This document shows, one piece after another, positions 1 to 4,961 of a stretch of 7,785 nucleotides of DNA. The position numbers were made by a program, and so were the translations under genes. The notes under the pieces are model-generated. The model saw only the letters and a list, made by a program, of their open reading frames with translations, did not search any database and had not been told where the DNA came from. Each line of letters begins with the position of its first letter. The first letter of the stretch is position 1. The DNA comes from Dehalococcoidia bacterium (GTDB lineage: Bacteria; Chloroflexota; Dehalococcoidia; UBA1151; UBA1328): the NCBI GenBank assembly GCA_030745955.1, contig JASLNQ010000098.1, positions 1 to 7,785 of the forward strand. Direction: 5' to 3'.

Positions 1-110
1 AGAATCCGCCACGCTGCGTTGTCAGCCAGCCGGTCACCCTCTGAGTCCGAAATATTGAGTTTGCCCGGTGTCAGTCCCAACGGATTCAGTCGAGGAAATC
101 AGACCCACCC

Positions 111-1082
111 ATGGCACACAAGTTCGTATTTCTCCCCCCACAATCACCGCTGGTCTCTTCGTGGGTCCCGCGGCTGCTCGACAGCGCCCCGGGCTGGAAC
201 ATCGTCCTGCCCGAGACCGAAGAGGATGCAAAACGGGAACTCGCCAATGCCGATGCGGCTTTCGGAACGATGACACCCGAACTGGTAGCGGCCGCTCCCG
301 GGCTCCGCTGGCTACAGGCCCCTGCTGCGGCCCCCAACGCGGGTTACTACTTCGATGAGCTGGCAGCCCACCCGACAAAGGTAACCAATTTCCGCGAGAT
401 CTACAACGATCAAATCTCAGTGCAGATCCTCACCTATATCCTGAGCTTCGCGAAGCACGCCCACCTCTACAGGGACTACCAGAACGACCGTGACTGGCAC
501 AAACTCAACGCCCCGCATCACGATATTTTCCTGCCCGAGGCGACCGTCCTGGTTGTTGGTGTTGGCGGCATTGGATCGGAGACGGCACGGCTGTGCAAGG
601 CACTGGGAATGCGGGTGCTCGGGATCGATGCAAGGCGTGAAGACAAGCCCGAGTGGGTCGACGATATGTTTGGCCCAGACCAGCTCGACGCCCAGCTCCC
701 GAGTGCCGATTTCGTGGTCCTGACGATCCCGCACACGCCTGCCACCGAGGGGTTGATCGACGCTTCGAAGTTCGCCCTGATGAAAGATTCAGCGCTCTTC
801 ATCAACATCGGTCGCGGGATGACGACGAAGCTCGACGACTTGAACGATGCGTTGCGTTCCGGTGCCATCGCCGGTGCGGCGCTCGATGTTTACGAGATCG
901 AGCCACTGCCCGCCGATCACCCGCTCTGGGATGCCCCAAACACGATCCTCACTCCGCACATCGCGGCCCAGGGCGGGCGGCACCTTGAGGAACGGCGTTT
1001 CGAGATCGTGCTCGAGAACTTCCGCAAGTTCTCAGCCGGGGAGCCACTGCGCAACGAAGTCGACAAGGCCAACTGGTTTTAA
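111..1082 (+). CDS. D-2-hydroxyacid dehydrogenase (NAD-binding)
   Basis: The 323-residue product matches the usual single-subunit length of cytosolic D-isomer-specific 2-hydroxyacid dehydrogenases, which interconvert a 2-keto acid and its D-2-hydroxy acid using NAD(P)H. The Rossmann domain spans about residues 100-285, with a GxGxxG loop (G150, G152, G155) in LVVGVGGIGSE and an acidic residue (D173, GIDARR) ending the second strand, which favours NAD; the two arginines after it leave some room for NADP. The family's catalytic trio is present: R235 (NIGRG), E264 (YEIEPLP) and H283 (TPHIA). In the segment normally reading IAEH or ISDH, this protein reads ISVQ (102-105), an unusual variant. The start is ATG with a weak, distant AGGA (93-96). 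It is followed after 83 bases by a second, different family member on the same strand. Family assignment is firm; the substrate (glyoxylate/hydroxypyruvate-like or other) cannot be read from the sequence. Confidence 0.93.
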   Translation: MAHKFVFLPPQSPLVSSWVPRLLDSAPGWNIVLPETEEDAKRELANADAAFGTMTPELVAAAPGLRWLQAPAAAPNAGYYFDELAAHPTKVTNFREIYNDQISVQILTYILSFAKHAHLYRDYQNDRDWHKLNAPHHDIFLPEATVLVVGVGGIGSETARLCKALGMRVLGIDARREDKPEWVDDMFGPDQLDAQLPSADFVVLTIPHTPATEGLIDASKFALMKDSALFINIGRGMTTKLDDLNDALRSGAIAGAALDVYEIEPLPADHPLWDAPNTILTPHIAAQGGRHLEERRFEIVLENFRKFSAGEPLRNEVDKANWF

Positions 1083-1103
1083 GTGCCAGTGGCACGTTTA
1101 TTT
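1083..1103 (+). terminator. Possible weak intrinsic terminator between the two dehydrogenases
   Basis: Directly after the stop codon of the first dehydrogenase lies GTGCC-AGT-GGCAC (1083-1095), a perfect 5-bp stem with a triloop, followed by GTTTATTT. The stem is short and the T-tract is interrupted, so termination would be partial at best. The same 13-base dyad could instead be a protein-binding site. Confidence 0.33.
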
Positions 1104-1165
1104 CAGGTCTGGCATTTGGCCGATTTCGATTCAGTGCGTGATTCAGATAGCCCGAAAGTATAAAA

Positions 1166-2146
1166 ATGACGAAACCCCGGGTAGTCCATATCGACGTTGA
1201 AGAGTCGCCGCTTGAGCTTGAACGAAAAGCGCTCGCGGGAGTCGATTGCGAGATCGTCTCGGTTGCGGTCGCTTCGGAGGGCGAGATCATCGAGGCGGTC
1301 AAGAACGCCACGGTTATCCTCAACAACCACTCGGCGGTTTCCCGGGCAATGGTCGACCAGCTTGAGAACTGCAGGCTCATCATCCGCTACGGGCACGGCT
1401 ACGACACGGTCGACGTCGATGCCTGCACGGAGGCCGGGATCATCGTCACGAACATCGCCGGTGCGACCTCTGAAGAGGTCTCGAACCACGCGCTGGCGTT
1501 GTTGCTGGCATCGGCGCGGGAACTGAAGCGCTTCGACCTGGCGACCACCTCGGGCCGCTGGGACGAGGTTTACTCACGCTCCGCCCTCAACCGCATTTAT
1601 GGCGAAACCGTTGGCATCGTCGGGTTTGGCTGGATCGGCCGTGCCATGGCCCGAAAGTGCAATGCGCTGGGCATGAACGTGCTCGTCAATGATCCGTATG
1701 TGGGCGCGTACCTGGCGATCGAGTACCAGGTGGAATTCGTCACAAAACAGGCACTCCTGGAGCGGTCGGACTACGTTTCGCTACACGTGCCACACCTCGA
1801 TGGCACGCACTATTACATCGACTCCGCCGCCCTCGACGTAATGAAGTCAACCGCGTACCTGGTGAACACGTCGCGTGGACCCGTTGTCGACGAACAGGCG
1901 TTGATCGCGGGACTCCGGGCGGGAAAGATCGCCGGCGCGGGTCTCGACGTTTTCGAACAGGAACCGCTGTCGGTCGACAGTCCCCTGACCAGCATGGAGA
2001 ACGTGATCTGCACCCCTCACGTTGCCGGTTCAAGTGAAATCGGCTGGGAAACTATCCGGCGGCGGGCTGGAGAAGAGGCGGCTCGTGTTTTGCGGGGGGA
2101 ACGGCCCGAAGTAATCGTGAATCCAGAGGTCTTTGGCAGAGTGTAG
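1166..2146 (+). CDS. D-2-hydroxyacid dehydrogenase, CtBP/SerA-like
   Basis: The 326-residue product is a D-isomer-specific 2-hydroxyacid dehydrogenase closer to the C-terminal-binding-protein/phosphoglycerate dehydrogenase branch than its upstream neighbour. The signature YGHGYDTVDVDACTEAG (75-91) followed by TSEEVSNHALALLLA (101-115) is typical of that branch. The NAD-binding loop is G153-F-G155-W-I-G158, with D176 (NDP) predicted to hold the adenosine ribose. The catalytic set is R237 (NTSRGPVVDE), E266 (DVFEQEP) and H285 (TPHVAG). It lacks the C-terminal ACT or intervening domains of long-form SerA, so serine biosynthesis is not implied; a catabolic 2-hydroxyacid role is more likely (inference). 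The ATG at 1166 is the only sensible start because an in-frame TAG lies at 1148-1150. No Shine-Dalgarno is visible (only AAAGTATAAAA before ATG), suggesting weak or coupled initiation. Confidence 0.92.
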   Translation: MTKPRVVHIDVEESPLELERKALAGVDCEIVSVAVASEGEIIEAVKNATVILNNHSAVSRAMVDQLENCRLIIRYGHGYDTVDVDACTEAGIIVTNIAGATSEEVSNHALALLLASARELKRFDLATTSGRWDEVYSRSALNRIYGETVGIVGFGWIGRAMARKCNALGMNVLVNDPYVGAYLAIEYQVEFVTKQALLERSDYVSLHVPHLDGTHYYIDSAALDVMKSTAYLVNTSRGPVVDEQALIAGLRAGKIAGAGLDVFEQEPLSVDSPLTSMENVICTPHVAGSSEIGWETIRRRAGEEAARVLRGERPEVIVNPEVFGRV

Positions 2147-2272
2147 TCGCCGGTTGGACACCGCGTACCGGTTCTGGATCAAACTCTTTACCGCCAGCTG
2201 GGCAATAGCCGATCAACGAAACTTGTTACGTGTGTGCGTAGCAGCCCACAAACCTTTCGTCGCAGGGTTCCG
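2147..2272. other. Intergenic stretch with no recognisable gene
   Basis: Between the CtBP-like dehydrogenase and the TATAAT box I see no convincing coding region or strong terminator. The short open frame crossing this stretch begins inside the end of the upstream gene, has no ribosome binding site and resembles nothing I know. No good -35 hexamer is visible at 16-19 bases from the TATAAT downstream. Confidence 0.5.
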
Positions 2273-2278
2273 TATAAT
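2273..2278 (+). promoter_or_regulatory. Candidate -10 box (TATAAT)
   Basis: A perfect TATAAT lies in an otherwise GC-rich intergenic region, placing a transcription start near 2285. There is no good TTGACA-like -35 at standard spacing (the sequence there is near AAACCT) and no TGn extension, so an activator or an alternative sigma preference would be needed. Support comes from what follows: a hairpin, a very strong Shine-Dalgarno and a micro-ORF at sensible distances. Confidence 0.42.
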
Positions 2279-2314
2279 CTCCACAGCGGTCTTGACTCCG
2301 GCGGAGCGGTCGTT

Positions 2315-2336
2315 GGGTAGGGAAACCTGACTACCC
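2315..2336 (+). promoter_or_regulatory. Leader hairpin GGGTAG/CTACCC
   Basis: GGGTAG (2315-2320) pairs perfectly with CTACCC (2331-2336) around a 10-base loop. It would lie about 30 bases into a transcript starting near 2285, ahead of the Shine-Dalgarno at 2353. The GGGTAGGG core reappears at 2435-2442, and GTAGGG again inside the inverted repeats at 2405 and 2421, so this CTACCC arm could pair with those copies instead. Confidence 0.4.
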
Positions 2337-2352
2337 GGTGTTTCGAATCAAG

Positions 2353-2361
2353 AAGGAGGTG
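2353..2361 (+). promoter_or_regulatory. Very strong Shine-Dalgarno sequence
   Basis: AAGGAGGTG is a 9-base perfect complement to the conserved 3' end of 16S rRNA, extendable through GTC (to 2364) with one G-U pair. It lies 9 bases before the ATG at 2371. None of the full-length genes in the window has a ribosome binding site as good, which is why the tiny ORF behind it deserves attention. Confidence 0.6.
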
Positions 2362-2370
2362 GTCTGTTTA

Positions 2371-2403
2371 ATGTGTAGTACCAAACGAGGTGTCCTACGT
2401 TAA
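2371..2403 (+). CDS. Ten-codon micro-ORF (possible leader peptide)
   Basis: Behind the strongest ribosome binding site of the window, ATG opens a frame encoding MCSTKRGVLR and stops at TAA (2401-2403). It is too short for any homology judgement and I do not recognise it. Its last codons (from 2387) form the 5' arm of a 12-bp inverted repeat with 2421-2432, so a translating ribosome would block that pairing and release alternative hairpins, the arrangement of leader-peptide attenuators and stalling peptides. There is no run of one amino acid that would name a regulatory signal; the single Cys at position 2 and two Arg codons (CGA, CGT) are the only notable ones. Whether it is translated is inference. 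It could also be a ribosome-binding decoy inside a small RNA. Confidence 0.35.
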   Translation: MCSTKRGVLR

Positions 2404-2432
2404 AGTAGGGCGCCCTACTAGTAGGGCACCTC
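2387..2432 (+). repeat. Nested inverted repeats built on GTAGGGC
   Basis: The outer arms are GAGGTGTCCTAC (2387-2398) and GTAGGGCACCTC (2421-2432), complementary at 11 of 12 positions, with G-U at the twelfth. Between and into them lie two overlapping perfect 16-base palindromes: AGTAGGGCGCCCTACT (2404-2419) and GCCCTACTAGTAGGGC (2412-2427). The segment is therefore AGTAGGGC, its complement, then AGTAGGGC again. The middle unit can pair with either flanking copy and the outer arm competes with both, giving mutually exclusive folds in RNA, or a multi-site operator in DNA. Confidence 0.8.
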
Positions 2433-2438
2433 TAGGGT

Positions 2439-2490
2439 AGGGCCACCCGGTCAGCAGAAGCCAAAGCGGCTATCCTGACCCGGTGGTCCT
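2439..2490 (+). promoter_or_regulatory. Long imperfect hairpin 42 bases before the Nudix start
   Basis: Bases 2439-2454 (AGGGCCACCCGGTCAG) pair with 2475-2490 (CTGACCCGGTGGTCCT) over 16 positions with one C-C mismatch and one G-U. Inside, AGCC (2459-2462) and GGCT (2468-2471) make a small apical stem. The structure is strong and GC-rich. It is not followed by a run of T, so it may be a leader element, a processing site, or a factor-dependent terminator. Confidence 0.55.
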
Positions 2491-2531
2491 ACTCGCGTCT
2501 GCGACCTTATTGTGCCGACGCACAGATTTGA

Positions 2532-3056
2532 ATGGAGTATCCAGCGAGTGGATTCCGGCATTTGGCAGCACCCAAGATCAGACATTTCACGGCAACGGGT
2601 TTCCTGGTTCATGGCAACGCGACACTGCTCCACTGGCACAAAAAAGTCCAGGAGTGGCTGCCGCCGGGCGGCCATGTCGAGCCGAACGAAGACCCTGTTC
2701 AGGCAACGCTTCGCGAAATAAGGGAGGAGACGGGCTTTGAGGTCGAGGTGGTGCCCACCGGGGAACCGCTTGAGATTTCGAACCTGGAGCAGGTCTTTGC
2801 TCCCCACAGCATCATGATCGAAGATGTGGTCGACGCTAAATTTGGCGCTCACCAGCACATCGACCATATCTACTTCACACGCTTGGTGGGTGGCACCCCG
2901 GAACGCCCGGCTGCGCCCGGCGGCTGGCACTGGGCGACTCTTGAAGACCTGCAGGCTGGCCGGTCGTTCCCGACCCCGAACGGCGTTAACCAGCCGCCAC
3001 CCGAAGACGTGCTGAAGCTAGGTGAGGCAGCAATCCGGCACGTGTCGGGGGTGTAG
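2532..3056 (+). CDS. Nudix hydrolase
   Basis: The 174-residue product hydrolyses a nucleoside-diphosphate-linked compound, by family. A complete Nudix box G-x5-E-x7-REUxEExGU runs from G47 to F69: G47, E53, R61, E62, E65, E66 and G68 are all present, so the Mg2+-binding helix and catalytic glutamates are intact. The preceding [20 protein letters not shown] and the later [10 protein letters not shown] are typical of cytosolic single-domain Nudix proteins. The substrate (ADP-ribose, a nucleotide sugar, an oxidised nucleotide) cannot be predicted. The ATG at 2532 directly follows an in-frame TGA and has no Shine-Dalgarno; the next in-frame candidate is a TTG at residue 11, also unsupported. The N-terminal ten residues are therefore uncertain. 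The structured region upstream may control it. Confidence 0.9.
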   Translation: MEYPASGFRHLAAPKIRHFTATGFLVHGNATLLHWHKKVQEWLPPGGHVEPNEDPVQATLREIREETGFEVEVVPTGEPLEISNLEQVFAPHSIMIEDVVDAKFGAHQHIDHIYFTRLVGGTPERPAAPGGWHWATLEDLQAGRSFPTPNGVNQPPPEDVLKLGEAAIRHVSGV

Positions 3057-3104
3057 TTCAGTCCCCTCTCCCTGTGAACGAGAGAGTTTGGGTGTGGGTG
3101 AGAC
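3057..3104. repeat. Dispersed-repeat-like element (CCCCTCTCCC...GAGAG...GGGTG type)
   Basis: Just after the Nudix stop, the sequence runs CCCCTCTCCCTG, then GAGAGAG, then TTTGGGTGTGGGTGAG. This closely resembles a short repeat scattered through many bacterial genomes, with a CTCTCCC/GGGAGAG dyad followed by GGTGAGGGTGA. The dyad here is degraded to CTCTC (3066-3070) and GAGAG (3080-3084) with a 9-base loop, followed by a short TTT. It could serve as a weak terminator for the Nudix gene. Identification is from memory of the repeat type, not a search. Confidence 0.4.
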
Positions 3105-3116
3105 CTGACTGGTGAG

Positions 3117-3382
3117 TCAACGCATCAACACGCTCATTCCGGCGAATGCGACGAAGTAATCCACGTGGTTACATGTGGGTGTTGAACATCCTCCTCATGA
3201 TCTTGATCCTTGGTGAGGTCGCGCCAGCCGCATTCTCAGTTCAACGTCCCCATGAAGCAACAGCTCCGCATCGCCATAAACAACTTTATCGGCCACTGTG
3301 AAGCCGTACCCGCGGCCCTTGGTACATCTGGCATTGTGACACCGTATTTGTCGGTGAACCCCCACACGTTCGATATTCCCTA
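3117..3382 (-). pseudogene. Possible debris of decayed protein genes
   Basis: No intact gene lies between the Nudix stop and the alcohol dehydrogenase, but minus-strand fragments have a protein-like look in shifting frames. One frame opens after a TAG at 3380-3382 with VWGFTDKYGV (from 3367); an adjacent frame continues with GYGFTVADKVVYGDAELLL and ends at a TGA (3195-3197). A third gives DYFVAFAGMSVLMR ending at TGA (3117-3119). The WGFTDKY string recalls the C-terminal part of family-10 glycoside hydrolases (VWGFTDKYSW), but a match this short may be chance. The pieces may come from unrelated sources. Confidence 0.2.
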
Positions 3383-3424
3383 TCCGAACGTCATTACGGG
3401 CTTAATGGCCAGCATGACAATAAT

Positions 3425-4453
3425 CTACCCGTTACCAACCAGGATTCGGAAGACGTCTTTTTCGGGTTTCAGCATTCTTTCGAAGCCGTTGGGGATTCCT
3501 TTTTCGAGGGTTACCCTGGCGGAGATGAGGGGTTTTACGTTGACGAGTCCGCGGGCGATGAGGTCGACGGCTTTCTGGTATTCGCCGGTGCCGGTCGCTG
3601 CTGAACCCATGACGGTCTTTTCACCCATGAGAGTACGGGCGAAATTCAGTTCGTCGGGCACGGCCGAAAACCCGACGATCACCGCCCTGCCGCCGCGCCG
3701 CACCCACTGAACTGCGTTCAGCGCCGTGCCCGGAGCGCCCGCCGTTTCGATTACGACATCAGGTCCGTATCCGTTCGTGAGACCGGGTAGCAGTTCGGTC
3801 GGATCGTCTGTCGAAGGATTCAAAGCTCCTGTCGCCCCGAGCTCCTTCGCCAGCGCGAGAGATTGCTCGCGGGGATCGATGGCGACCACTTTCGCACCGG
3901 CCGCCTGGAGCACCTGGAGAGTGACGAGTCCGACGACCCCGCAGCCGATGACCGCCGCGGTGTCGCCAACGTGGATTTCGGAGTTCATGACGGCGTGGAC
4001 GGCCACGCTGGTGGGCTCGGCGAGGGGCGCTTCCTCGTTGGTCATGTTGTCGGGCAACCTGATGCAGAGGTTGGCGGGCCAGACGGCGTATTCGGCGAGT
4101 CCACCGTTGTCGCTGAAGCCGAAGTTGCGGCCGTTTTCGCAGAGCGAGGCGCGGCCTTTGCGGCAGAAGATGCAGGTGCCGCAGGTTCGGACGTTTTCGA
4201 CGGCGATGCGGTCGCCGACGGCGAGCGTGGTGACACATTCGCCGAGCTCTTCAACGATGCCGGCAGCCTCGTGTCCGAGGATCCTCGGTGTGTTGGGGTT
4301 CCTGAACATGCCGCGGTGCCAGAGCTCGATGTCGGTCTGGCAGATGCTGGTGTAGGTCATCCGCAGCAGTACTTCACCGGGCGCGGGCATGGGTTTGGGA
4401 TAGTCAGCGTGGTAGCGGAGGTCGTTTTTACCGTGGAGGACGATTGCTTGCAC
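3425..4453 (-). CDS. Zinc-dependent medium-chain alcohol dehydrogenase
   Basis: The 342-residue product belongs to the zinc MDR family (sorbitol/threonine/alcohol dehydrogenase type), which oxidises a secondary or primary alcohol with NAD(P)+ in the cytosol. Catalytic zinc ligands are predicted at C38 (ICQTD), H61-E62 (GHEAAG) and E146 (AEP). The structural zinc lobe is complete with C91, C94, C97 and C105 in CGTCIFCRKGRASLC. The Rossmann fold carries G170-C-G172-V-V-G175 and D193 (AIDP), which favours NAD. It starts at a GTG (4451-4453, complement) with only a weak GAGAAA upstream; the following QAIVLHG is the usual beginning of the family, which supports that start. The gene stands alone on the minus strand, flanked by repeat-rich gaps, so no operon partner identifies the substrate. 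A polyol or sugar alcohol is plausible from the neighbourhood (inference). Confidence 0.94.
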   Translation of the reverse strand: MQAIVLHGKNDLRYHADYPKPMPAPGEVLLRMTYTSICQTDIELWHRGMFRNPNTPRILGHEAAGIVEELGECVTTLAVGDRIAVENVRTCGTCIFCRKGRASLCENGRNFGFSDNGGLAEYAVWPANLCIRLPDNMTNEEAPLAEPTSVAVHAVMNSEIHVGDTAAVIGCGVVGLVTLQVLQAAGAKVVAIDPREQSLALAKELGATGALNPSTDDPTELLPGLTNGYGPDVVIETAGAPGTALNAVQWVRRGGRAVIVGFSAVPDELNFARTLMGEKTVMGSAATGTGEYQKAVDLIARGLVNVKPLISARVTLEKGIPNGFERMLKPEKDVFRILVGNG

Positions 4454-4616
4454 TTGGGTTTCTCGTTTGCCACCTGTTAGGCGGAGTGGGATCGGTTTCT
4501 TGTTCAGACTGGACAGCGAGCTATTGTGTCGCAGTTTTGATCGTGTCGTTTTTAGGGTCTGGGGTGAGTGGGATGAGGACTGTGGATGTAGCGCTTGCAG
4601 GGTGATCGTGCGTGCC
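4454..4616. other. Upstream region of the alcohol dehydrogenase
   Basis: I see no gene here. The minus-strand promoter of the alcohol dehydrogenase must lie in or beyond this region, but I found no clear -10/-35 pair. The open frame that crosses it on the plus strand runs through the neighbouring repeat and has no ribosome binding site. Confidence 0.5.
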
Positions 4617-4650
4617 GTCCTTCGACCCGTTCGACAAGCTCAGGGCAGGT
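4617..4650. repeat. REP-like dispersed repeat (TTCGACAAGCTCAGGGC type)
   Basis: The string TTCGACCCGTTCGACAAGCTCAGGGCAGG (in two parts: TTCGACCCG and TTCGACAAGCTCAGGGCAGG) is the core of a very common short palindromic-type repeat in many bacterial genomes; read in frame it gives the familiar VRQAQGRLP peptide. Its presence marks non-coding spacer. The copies TGCCGTC at 4613-4619 and 4660-4666 flank it and might be a target duplication, though 7 bases can repeat by chance. Confidence 0.65.
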
Positions 4651-4673
4651 TGCCTCAGATGCCGTCTTGGAAA

Positions 4674-4800
4674 TCAAGTGGCATTTTGTGTTGTGTTGAT
4701 TGTTGGATCGAACGCTTTCCGGGTCCTGATCACTCCGTAGCAGATCCGTATCAGCTTGTTCATGGCGGCCATGAGGTGCACTTGCCAGAGGAACGGCGTG
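4674..4800 (-). pseudogene. IS110-family transposase C-terminal remnant
   Basis: On the minus strand, reading towards a TGA at 4674-4676, the frame encodes HLMAAMNKLIRICYGVIRTR followed by KAFDP and a short tail. This matches the conserved C-terminal end of IS110/IS116-family transposases (pattern A.MNKLI.I.YGVL..GKPFDP), the family of DEDD recombinases that move without terminal inverted repeats. Only about 35-40 codons are recognisable; a shifted frame just upstream (SRRSSGK) may hold the preceding RGK segment, implying a frameshift. The catalytic domain is absent, so this is a dead fragment left by an excised or degraded element. The open frame continues upstream through unrelated sequence into the start of the next gene; that extension is not real. 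Confidence 0.55.
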
Positions 4801-4947
4801 AGCAAATCGCGCACTGCAGCTCCGCGGGGCACGCCGGGACTCAGGGAGAGGGGATTGGCACCGGGCGCAGGTGCTACGATGCGGGTCGTGCTCTCTGTTA
4901 CTAATTCATGTCGTTCGGGCCCGGTGTCGACATTGTTCCGATCCGAA

Positions 4948-4954
4948 AGGAAGG
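4948..4954 (+). promoter_or_regulatory. Ribosome binding site fixing the dehydratase start
   Basis: AGGAAGG ends 7 bases before the ATG at 4962. The alternative in-frame ATG at 4908 has only CTGTTACTAATTC before it and would add 18 residues not typical of the family. This decides the start at 4962. Confidence 0.75.
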
Positions 4955-4961
4955 TCACGAA

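Larger units (their letters stand above)
2285..2490 (+). ncRNA. Possible structured leader RNA or small RNA upstream of the Nudix gene
   Basis: If transcription starts near 2285 as the TATAAT suggests, the first 200 bases hold a 6-bp hairpin, a strong ribosome binding site with a micro-ORF, the nested GTAGGGC inverted repeats, and a long terminal hairpin. Such density of pairing fits a 5' leader regulating the Nudix hydrolase at 2532 or an independent small RNA. No U-tract follows the last hairpin, which argues against a standard intrinsic terminator and slightly favours a leader. I recognise no known riboswitch class. Start, end and function are inferred. Confidence 0.3.

Noticed and set aside
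19..58. TTGTCA (19-24) and TATTGA (53-58) as a promoter for the first dehydrogenase
   Set aside because: The 28-base spacing is far outside the usual range.
2133..2330. 65-codon plus-strand frame overlapping the end of the CtBP-like gene
   Set aside because: No ribosome binding site, starts inside the upstream gene, crosses the TATAAT region, and the product resembles no family.
2337..2352. TTTCGAATC as a possible tRNA T-loop
   Set aside because: The flanking bases cannot form a T-stem, and no acceptor or anticodon arms are found around it.
3863..4480. Plus-strand open frame of 205 codons across the alcohol dehydrogenase
   Set aside because: It is the antisense shadow of a gene with complete zinc and NAD motifs; its composition (Ala, Gly, Val, Asp rich) reflects GC-rich codons read backwards, and it has no ribosome binding site.
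4855..4880. TTGGCA and TACGAT as a promoter for the dehydratase
   Set aside because: The spacing is only 14 bases, too short for a normal sigma-70 promoter; kept as unproven.
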